In this document: piece after piece, positions 36,465-43,699 of the stretch
How positions within the stretch are numbered: the stretch's first letter is position 1
How the letters are laid out: each line of letters opens with the position of its first letter
DNA from: Guillardia theta CCMP2712
Lineage: Eukaryota > Cryptophyceae > Pyrenomonadales > Geminigeraceae
NCBI RefSeq assembly: GCF_000315625.1
Contig: NW_005434578.1
Span: 191,687-235,385 of the forward strand
DNA length: 43,699 bases
Direction: 5' to 3'
Notes under the pieces: generated by a model
What the model saw: only the letters and a program-made list of their open reading frames with translations
Told to the model about the DNA's origin: nothing
Databases searched by the model: none
Made by a program: the position numbers and the translations under genes

Positions 36465-37096
36465 CCGCCATCGCTCATAGCTCATCGCTCATCGCTCATC
36501 GCTGAACCCGAGCCCGCCCCCGGTAACTTATAAGTGCTTTTTAGGGTCGTGCCGGATTCCGAGGCGGCTCGCCGCCGTCCCGCCGGGATCGGATCGGGCT
36601 TCGGACTCCGGGATATGATGCCGGCCCGGGGCCGGAGTCGGCCGGCGGCCCGCCGGGCTCCGGCCCGGGGCTCGGCGGCCTTGCCAGTGGGTCGCCGGAC
36701 CTGGCCAGTGTCGGCCGGCCGGGAACTCACGGCCCTGCCGCGCTGCCAGTCTGAATTATAAGTGAATGTCGCCGGCCGGGCGGCGCCGTCCGACCACTGT
36801 CATGGAGTCCGTGCCGAGCTTGACCATGTGACTATCTGAGCGGCCTAGTAACTAGTAAGAACTCGGGCGACTAGCGACTCCTTGGGAAGGGGTCCTCGGA
36901 TCCGTCTAGTCGCCGTGCCGTGACCCGCGAGCTGCCGCGGATATGGATGGAAGGAAATTCCCCGTTTAAAGCTGAACTTAGCACTAAAAGCAGTTTTAGC
37001 AGGCTCATGACAGATCTTCGAAAAGGAATCTTTTCAGTGCTAGTCCTCGTGATAGGCTGAGAAGCCTTACAGCCCTTCCTCAGCGGCACTTTGTGC
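36465..37096. other. GC-extreme island and anonymous DNA
   Basis: cgctcatcgctcatcgctcatcg at 36473-36502 is a short tandem repeat. 36515-36880 is a GC-extreme island rich in GCCGGC/CCCGGG, bounded by ggtaacttataagtgcttttt and aattataagtgaatg. 36880-37096 is unique. No gene was seen. Confidence 0.5.
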
Positions 37097-37289
37097 AAAC
37101 CGCTAAGGTGAGGGCCTAGTCTGTTTCCATTGAGACAGACTCGAGAGAAGTCTAAACTAGTGGGGGGCCTGGTACAACTTCTTGCGGCCTTTACAGCACA
37201 CGGTGCATCCTGTCATCCCGTGGAAGCCTTCGAACTCTCGGAACATTGCAGAGCTTGCCACCAAACCCACGACGCCCCTCCCTCCCTCC

Positions 37290-37550
37290 CCTCCGTTCCC
37301 GTCAACACCTTCCCTCCCTCCCTCCTACGTCAACACCTTCCCTCCCTCCCTCCTACGTCAACACCTTCCATCCCTTCCTCCTACGTAAAGGCCTTCCATC
37401 CCTTCCCTTCGCTCCCTCCCTCCCACCTCACCGCCTTCCTTCCCTCCTTCCTACATCAACACCCTCCCTCCCTCCCTCCCTCCCTCCCTTCCCTTCGCTT
37501 CCTCCCCTCCCTTCCCTCCCTCCCTCCCTCCCTCCCTTCTTCCCGCCTCT
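37290..37550. repeat. CCTCC-TACGTCAACACCTT minisatellite, copy 1
   Basis: Units of about 24-26 bases (tcaacaccttccctccctcctacg) pass into plain CCCT repeats. Confidence 0.85.
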
Positions 37551-37570
37551 CTCCACGCGCTGAGACATTC

Positions 37571-37867
37571 ATGATGATCCGCGAGATCAGCTTCCAGTTC
37601 GAGCGACGCAAGCCAACCCCCGTTCTCCGCCTCACCCCCTACAGCGACACACCCTCCGACTCCACGCCCTCCCGCGACCAGACCAGACCCCCAGGAAGCG
37701 CCCAACCTCTGCCCTGCCTCCTCCAATCCGAGCGTGAGAGTCGTGGTTGTGTCCGATGGGAGCGAGTGCCTGCACAGCGTGATGCGAGCGAGAGTCAAGG
37801 CGCAGGCTCGCGATCGAGCTCGAGCGAGCATGCCGCAAGCTTGAAACAAACAAGCGAGGAAGCTTAG
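37571..37867 (+). pseudogene. Coding-like segment in duplication copy 1, frame broken relative to copy 2
   Basis: Starts MMIREISFQFERRKPTPVLRL like the copy at 39473. It lacks one C in a C-run after ctcacccc and another after cacgccc, so it continues in a different frame from copy 2 and does not share its C-terminus. One copy at least must be non-functional if this is protein-coding at all. Confidence 0.3.
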
Positions 37868-37968
37868 GGAGCGTGACACTATACTTTGTAACACATCTGC
37901 TTTGTTTTTGTAAATAGGGATGAGAGTGGTAGTGAGAATACACGAAGATGCAAGTCTACTACTATCTG

Positions 37969-38964
37969 CCTTCTGCTGGATAGGTTGGTTGCCGTATCTT
38001 TTGTGCCAACAAGCTTGTCTGACCATGAGACGGACATTTGACTGCATCACTCGAGGAGACTTCTGAGCTGCTGACCCTCTGTTCATATCCCCCCTGCTCG
38101 ATCTGTGCAGGAGCAGAAGCTTGTGAAAGCGAAAGTGCAAGCATGAGGCGAGTCTGCTCATGCAACAAGGAGCACGAGCACACGTCCATCCCTCAGCCTG
38201 TATGACGATCAGCCTCTTGAGCTAGAAGGGCCTTTTCTCTCCTCACATCGTATGGCACGCTCGTCTAGCATTACTCAACTTGTCGGATTGCGATCATCAA
38301 AGAAACCAGGCTCACGTCTGTCATTGGTGATCATATCCTCCTCTTTCTCGTCTTCACTGCCGCGAGTCTCTCGGGATTGACCTGTTTCTCAATCTTCTGT
38401 TTTACTTGCTCGATCTTATCCTCTTCCTCTTTAATCTTCTATCTTTAGATCCTTCTCAATGAGGATTGCTTGTAAATACTATGATACTTGAAAGTTGATT
38501 TATCTGAGTCTTCAAGTTCAGCCTTCACTAGCATGGCCTTGTCCCACTGATGCGGCTTGTTGGTATCACTTCTACTTGACGATATCCCAACGCTACTATA
38601 CGAGCCTTGAATTCACAACAACGGGAGTCCTGCCGCGGCGCGGAGCCTTTGAGAGCGGCCTTACCGTATGGTCCGCCCGGCCTGCAATCACTGAGTGCCC
38701 GGCCCGGCCCCGGCGCCAACGAGTCCGGGCCGAGTCACTTAGTAACTTGAAGAGCCACTGCCATCGTACGGCCGGTGTGCCCGATCGGACGGGGCGGCGA
38801 CGAGACTGGGGAACCGGGTAGACATACTTTACTCACAGATCGGGATGATCACGTCAGCCTCCGGCTGTCACGCTGTCACAGGAGCTTGTAAGCCCTCCAT
38901 GAGCTCCCTTGGGACACATTTCTAAAAGTATTCTAGCTGAAAGCGTGACAGCTGCTCGAAGATC
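37969..38964. other. Anonymous DNA with a small GC island
   Basis: About 1 kb with no supported exon. 38625-38825 is a GC-extreme island (cggcccggccccggcgcc) bounded by AT-richer sequence and containing cacttagtaacttgaag. Confidence 0.4.
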
Positions 38965-39114
38965 GCCCGGCAAGGTGAAGCCCTCGTCTGTTTCCATTGA
39001 GACAGACTCGAGAAATGTCAGACCTAGTGGGGGGGTCTTACACCTTCTTGAAGCCTTGAAGGAAACCATATCCATTGGGCTCTGCGACCCTTCTATCTTG
39101 CCCCGGTACCCTAA

Positions 39115-39445
39115 ACTTTCCTCCCTCCCACGTCAACACCTTCCCTCTCTCCCTTCCTCCCACGTCAACACCTTCCCTCTCTCCCTTCCTCCCACGTCAA
39201 CACCTTCCCTCCCTCCCTTCCTCCTACGTCAACACCTTCCCTCCCTTCCTCCCTTCCACCCTCCCTCCCACGTCAACTCCTTCCTTCCCTCCCTCCCACA
39301 TAAAGGCCTTCCCTCCCTCCCTCCCTCCCTCCTCACCGCCTTCCTTCCCTCCCTCCTACATCAACACCTTCCCTCCCTCCCTCCCTCCCTTTCCCTTCCC
39401 TTCCCTTCCCTTCCCCTTCCCTTCCCTCCCTCCCTCCCTCCCGCC
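39115..39445. repeat. CCTCC-CACGTCAACACCTT minisatellite, copy 2
   Basis: Seven or more units of cctcccacgtcaacaccttc, then CCCT/TTCCC runs. Confidence 0.9.
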
Positions 39446-39472
39446 CGCCTCTCTTCACGCGCTGAGACATTC

Positions 39473-39748
39473 ATGATGATCCGCGAGATCAGCTTCCAGT
39501 TCGAGCGACGCAAGCCAACCCCCGTTCTCCGCCTCACCCCCCTACAGCGACACACCCTCCGACTCCACGCCCCTCCCGCGACCAGACCAGACCCCCAGGA
39601 AGCGCCCAACCTCTGCCCTGCCTCCTCCAATCCGAGCTTGAGAGTCGTGGTTGTGTCCGATGGGAGCGAGTGCCTGCACAGCGTGATGCGAGCGAGGGTC
39701 AAGGCGCAGGCTCGCGATCGAGCTCGAGCGAGCATGCCGCAAGCTTGA
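39473..39748 (+). CDS. Possible 91-residue protein in duplication copy 2
   Basis: Frame from ATG 39473: MMIREISFQFERRKPTP, a Pro/Arg-rich middle, then SLRVVVVSDGSECLHSVMRA and an RA-rich basic tail ending SMPQA. The 3' half is conserved at DNA level in copy 1 but in another frame relative to the start. No family was recognised, and it could equally be non-coding repeat DNA. Confidence 0.25.
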   Translation: MMIREISFQFERRKPTPVLRLTPLQRHTLRLHAPPATRPDPQEAPNLCPASSNPSLRVVVVSDGSECLHSVMRARVKAQARDRARASMPQA

Positions 39749-39870
39749 AACAAACAAGCGAGGAAGCTTAGAGGGAGCGTGACACTATACTTTGTAACAC
39801 ATCTGCTTTGTTTTTGTAAATAGGGATGAGAGTGGTAGTGAGAATACACGAAGATGCAAGTCTACTATCT

Positions 39871-41280
39871 TGTTGTAAACGTGTGGCTGAGCATATCTTG
39901 ACCTGTCGAGACCCGCGTCACCTCACTGGCCCCCAAGGCGTCAGCAACTGACATGAAGTGTGATGGACTGCTTGAATGCTCTGCCAGATATCACATGCTC
40001 TCCCTCGCTTTCCGTCCTTCCGTTCCTCCGTTCCTCCGTCCTTGTCGCTCTCCCTTCTCTCACACCAGGCTGTCTCCGTCTCTCCTTCTATCCGTCTCCC
40101 CGTCTCACTGTCTCTCCGAGGCTTCCTTTCTCCCTCTCTCTCAGTAAGCCGGGGGTGTCTGTGTTGGTGTTTTCATAGTTGTATTGGTGTTTTCATAGTT
40201 GTATTGGTGTTTTCATAGTCTTGTATTGGTGTTTTCATAGTCTTGTATTGGTGTTTTCATAGTCTTGTGTTGGTGTTTTCATGGTCTTGTATTGGTTCTC
40301 CAAGTATTGTGTCAGTCTTTTCGAGTCTCTCTGTCTACCTGATGCCATGTTGGAGTACTTGGGCTTCAAACGGAGAGTCAGTTCTCAGTGCGCGGAGAGC
40401 CAAACTACCATGAGGCACCTGAGAGCGGCATGGCAGCGAGTCATCGATGATTCATGGCTGCCAAGACTTGAATCAATGGTTCGGATGCCGAGCCTGACTC
40501 TTGTCTGAGCGCCGGCGGTCACCAGTGGCGCGCGGCTCCGGGCCGAGTCCGCCGCCGCCGGGCCCGGTGGCCGAGGCTCCGAGCGACTGACGACAGTGAC
40601 TCGTGAAGGTATCAGTTAAGTTTGGGGGACAGCAGTCGGCAGGATTGGGTTTGGTTCTCGCTGTCTTTCTCTTCTCGCCGTTTGGCCTGTGCGACAGTAG
40701 CGTCACAGCCACGGTCAAACCTCCGAGGCTCCGGGCCTCGTCTCTCCTGATTGTCCTGGTACTGATTTTTAACTTAACTTTGAGTAAAGACGACCGTGAC
40801 TGACATCAAGTAGTCCGGGAGTCCGAAGGTAACTTGCCTCCCGGAGTCCCGGAGTCAGGGCGGCCCCGGCCCCGCCGGCCCCCGCTGGGGTGGCACTGGG
40901 CGTCATGCCGTCGGCGAACTTGCCGGGCGGGCCGAACGCCGGGTCGGACCGTCGGAGTCCCGGCGGGGCCCGGTACCGTACTCAGACGCGTGACCGTACG
41001 TACCGTCGGCGTCGGTACGGTAAAATCCGAAACCGTTCGCGGGGCTGGTAGGACTCAGTAATGATGATCCGGCGGTACCGTGCCGCTGCCGCGCCTGCGG
41101 CCCGCCACTCACTGATCCGATCAGGCTCAGCTGGCCGACCGTCCGACGCCGCCGTTGCTGAGCTGAGCGGCCCCGGGCCCGCCCCGGGTCCCGGACCCTC
41201 GGTGTAACGGCACAAGGAATTTAGAAGTAAAAGGACTGATAACCGTCGAGTCAAAGACCAACTGTTACACCTTCCGTTGA
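39871..41280. other. Repeat-rich anonymous DNA
   Basis: 39950-40140 is unremarkable CT-rich DNA. 40160-40310 is a tandem array. 40510-41210 is the longest GC-extreme island together with that near 29 kb, with an internal ttaacttaactttgagtaaagac at about 40769 and gaatttagaagtaaaagg at its right edge. No exon was supported. Confidence 0.45.
40162..40310. repeat. 20-22 bp tandem repeat, about seven copies
   Basis: gtattggtgttttcatagtt (20 bases) changes into a 22-base variant gtattggtgttttcatagtc plus tt along the array. Confidence 0.9.
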
Positions 41281-41780
41281 TGCAGATGATGCGGGGAGGC
41301 AGGAGTGAAAAAGGAGAGGAGAGGAGAGAGGAAGAGGAGGCAGGAGGATGACAGGAGAGCTGAGATGAACAGAAGAAAGGCTCAGACAAAAGACGAGAAG
41401 AGAAGAGCGGAGAAAGGGAGGGGAGGGGAGGGGAGGGGACGTGAGGAGAGGCTACGAGTGGTAACAACAAGGACAGAGGACAGAGGGAAGGCACGGAATG
41501 AGGAATGGAAAGAAATGAAGAGGTTGAATGAATGTGGCTTGTTGTGGATTGGTGAAAAGTAGATATTACAGGATAGGAAACCGAGACAGGAATGGGTTGA
41601 ATCGAGTGAAGTTTGTGCCGTATCTCATGTTCATCTTCTTGTCTGAACAGATTTGAATCTGCTGAAGCAGCTGCAGTCCTCTCCTAGTCTTCGCTGAATA
41701 TTCGAGATCAAGTGTGGACCAACAAGTCAGCGAATGATGCAGAGAGAGCAACAAGGGCGATAGAGGAGGAGCTTGTCGCA
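41281..41780. other. Upstream region of the coiled-coil gene
   Basis: GA-rich at 41300-41460, including GGGGA pentamers, then ordinary sequence. A possible untranslated or short 5' exon ends near 41730; none can be fixed. Confidence 0.35.
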
Positions 41781-43153
41781 ATGAGTGGTGAAGACGGGTC
41801 GGCAGGGGAGGAGGCGCAAGGGGAGCAGATTGAGGGAGGAGAGACGAAAGAGATCGAGACTTTCTCTTCGGATGGTGACGGGCAGAGCATGCGAGAGTCG
41901 CGATCAAGGAGGAGTTTCAGGCCTCGGTCTACCAACGCCTACTCCTCTGCCTCTACCCTCTCCAACTCGATGCACTTTGACTTCCCTAACAACATCTCTC
42001 GCGCTTCCCTCGTCTCTGCCAGCGGCAGCACCTGCTCCCGGTCCGGGCTCAAGGAGCTGCGACATGCCCGGCAACACACGGAGGACGCGTACAAGGTGAG
42101 AAGTTGCGTGATGATGCGAAAGTGTGAAATGGCTGGAAGATGCTCAAGAGCAGACTGGCAAAGCTTGCGTTCGAGGAGCAGAGGGCGGTGAAGGTGGCGG
42201 AGATCAGCAAGCAGCGAGCGCAGGAGATCGGGAGGCTGCGGGCGCAGATCGAGGAGAGGAGGCGGTTGAAGGAGAAAGAGAAGGCACAGAGGAGGAAGCA
42301 ACTGCAGCTGGAGATCGAGGCGAAGGCGAACGAGAAGAAAGAGCGTCAGATGAGCATCCGAAACCTGCGGGACTCGCTGGTGATGAGCAGGCAGGAGCTG
42401 GCGAGCAAGGTCAGGCAGGAGAAGAAGGTGAGGAGAGGTACTGCTGGTCTCGTCAGGCTGAGAGTGGAGCAGGAGAACGAGAGGGAGAGGGAGGAGATCG
42501 CTCGGCGGGTCCTGGAGGACAAGAAGAAGTTGAAGATGTCAGTGGCGGAGATGTCATCGGGGAAGGGCCAGTACGAGAGGAGGAAAGCAATCGCGCAGAA
42601 GCACAACATGGCGGACTTGGTGTACCAGGACAAGCTGATCCAGGAGGAGCAGGAAAGGAGCAGAATGAATCGACTCATTCTCGAACTGCAGGAGCAGGAG
42701 AAGTACGCCCTCACCTCCCTCTCTTCCTCCCTCGTCCCTTTCCCCGAACCCCCCTTCCTTCCTCCTTGTCCTCCCTCCTCCCTCCTCCCTCCTCCTCCAT
42801 TTCTTCCCTTTCTCCCCCCCCTCTCCTCCCTCCTCCCTCCTCCCACCTCCCTCCTCCCTTCTCCCTCCTCCTTTCTCCCCGCCGATCTTCTACCTTGCAT
42901 GACCCTCATTGTACCGTTGAGCTACCTCATCTGCTCTTTGCTGCCGTCCCCTTCCTCGCATAGCATTCCACAAACTCTTACTACCCCTGCCTCTTCCTCT
43001 GCCTCTGCCCCCTGCCTCTCTCGTCTCTTCTCTCCTCCTCCTCTCCCCCGCGTCTCCTCTCACTCTCACCTCAGGATCATGCTGCAACGGGTGGCGAAGG
43101 CGCAGGAGATGCAAGTGAAGGCGCTGATCGTCCTCAAGGACTCGCTCATGTGA
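41781..43153 (+). CDS. Coiled-coil protein, three exons, function unknown
   Basis: Exons 41781-42095, 42140-42702 and 43075-43153 chain with phases 0 and 2. The first intron is only 44 nt (gtgagaag ... gctggaag). The product is about 318 residues. The start MSGEDGSAGEEAQG leads an acidic region, then a Ser/Arg-rich linker (SRRSFRPRSTNAYSS). From RLAKLAFEEQRAVKVAEIS onward it is a long charged helix typical of coiled coils, ending VAKAQEMQVKALIVLKDSLM. The frame is open upstream to a GTG at 41712, so the start may be earlier or in a 5' exon. No membrane segment or catalytic domain is visible; a cytoskeletal role would be a guess. Confidence 0.7.
42764..42885. repeat. CTCCTCC microsatellite (intron)
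   Basis: ctccctcctcc-type tract between the donor at 42703 and the acceptor at 43074. Confidence 0.85.
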
Positions 43154-43282
43154 GCAGCAGGATGAGGAGAGAGGAAGAGCACTTGATGAGGGGAAGAGAC
43201 GAGTCGGGGTGGGATGAGGGGAGGAGGAAGGAAAACGGAGGAGCAGCAGGAGCAGCAGGAGCAGGAGCCAGGAGCCAGGAGC

Positions 43283-43367
<85 letters not shown>

Positions 43368-43413
43368 GGATTGGGGGAGGTTAGGAAGGGATGAGGAGGA
43401 ACCTGAGGATTTA
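43154..43413. repeat. GGAGCA hexamer array in convergent intergenic DNA
   Basis: gagcaggagcag and gagccag units fill about 43236-43368 between the stop of the coiled-coil gene and the stop of the right-edge gene. Confidence 0.9.
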
Positions 43414-43611
43414 CTAGCTATCAGTAAAGAAGAGACGAACAAGAGTTGCGAGCATCGCAACGAAGAAGAGGATGTAGAGCTTGAGCAGCTCCTCCTTCTC
43501 CTTCCTGACCCCATCCGTGAACCCTTTCAGATCCTCCCGCCTTTGCTTCCTGATCTCATGCGCAAGCTGCTTCGCCTGCTCGCAGCCTTCAGCGTATCCA
43601 CTCTCCTCATC
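43414..43611 (-). CDS. Tail-anchored membrane protein, last exon only
   Basis: The frame ending at TAG 43414-43416 reads, towards the C-terminus, GYAEGCEQAKQLAHEIRKQR, then EDLKGFTDGVRKEKEELLK, then one hydrophobic helix LYILFFVAMLATLVRLFF and TDS stop. A charged helix followed by a single C-terminal transmembrane segment three residues from the end is the layout of tail-anchored proteins inserted post-translationally into ER or mitochondrial outer membrane. A stop at 43612 closes the frame upstream, so the exon starts at or after 43611 (in minus sense) and earlier exons lie beyond the low-complexity DNA and outside the window. No family was assigned. Confidence 0.5.
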   Translation of the reverse strand, partial: DEESGYAEGCEQAKQLAHEIRKQRREDLKGFTDGVRKEKEELLKLYILFFVAMLATLVRLFFTDS

Positions 43612-43699
43612 TCATCACTCTCCATCTTCCTCCTCCTCAACTCCCCATCGTTCACTCTCCCTCCTCCCCGTACCACTCCTCCTCCTCCTCCTCCTCCTC

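Larger units (their letters stand above)
37097..37968 (+). repeat. Second segmental duplication, copy 1
   Basis: Pairs with about 38965-39870. Shared landmarks are the hairpin gtctgtttccattgagacagac, ctagtgggggg, a cctccctac(g)tcaacaccttc minisatellite, and a highly similar ~400-base 3' part from gctgagacattcatgatgatcc to cacgaagatgcaagtctacta. The minisatellite lengths differ and small indels are present. Confidence 0.85.
38965..39870 (+). repeat. Second segmental duplication, copy 2
   Basis: Direct copy of about 37097-37968 at an offset of roughly 1.87-1.9 kb. The minisatellite portion is different in length. Confidence 0.85.

Noticed and set aside
37290-39445. CRISPR-like arrays of CCTCC-ACGTCAACACCTT units
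   Set aside because: Spacers are absent or are variants of the same unit. The genome is eukaryotic and there are no cas genes, so this is a minisatellite.

Overview
This window is nuclear DNA of a unicellular eukaryote. The genes are broken by many GT-AG introns, and most fit one reading frame only when phases 0, 1 and 2 are chained across exons. Introns and intergenic DNA are packed with CTC, CTG, TCGTCC, GGAGCA and similar microsatellites. The gene content (FYVE protein, SLC35A transporter, GH116 glycosidase, ODR4-like protein, CDF zinc transporter, TKL kinase) is generically eukaryotic. A cryptophyte such as Guillardia theta would fit this style, but that is an inference from appearance only. 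An assembly gap of 100 N lies at 23279-23378.

Layout. 0.4-5.2 kb: two divergent coiled-coil genes, the second with three near-identical in-frame 387-bp repeats. 6.5-9.2 kb: a nine-exon single-pass membrane protein (+). 9.9-12.85 kb: a 13-exon TKL-type protein kinase (-). 12.9-15.4 kb: no convincing gene; AT-rich and GC-rich anonymous DNA. 15.4-15.9 kb: a small FYVE-finger gene (+). 16.1-17.3 kb: an intronless nucleotide-sugar transporter (-). 17.4-22.8 kb: a long GH116 glucosylceramidase-like gene (+) carrying an apple/PAN-like insertion and a probable signal peptide. 24.1-25.9 kb: a small unrecognised four-exon gene (+) ending 6 bp from the end of a CDF zinc transporter gene (-). 26.2-28.8 kb: an 894-bp direct segmental duplication. 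29.6-33.5 kb: an ODR4-family gene (+). 33.9-36.4 kb: a P-loop kinase gene (-) resembling zeta-toxin/AAA_33-type kinases, with an apparent secretory signal. 36.5-41.3 kb: a repeat-rich, gene-poor stretch with a second segmental duplication and GC-extreme islands. 41.8-43.15 kb: a coiled-coil gene (+). Right edge: the last exon of a tail-anchored membrane protein (-).

No operon logic applies. Several genes touch the secretory and endomembrane system: the sugar-nucleotide transporter lies head to head with a luminal or secreted-looking glycosidase (128 bp between start codons), and an ODR4-like receptor-trafficking factor, a FYVE protein and a Zn transporter are nearby. Exon boundaries were read by eye from splice signals and frame; those given as exact chained without conflict, others are marked approximate.
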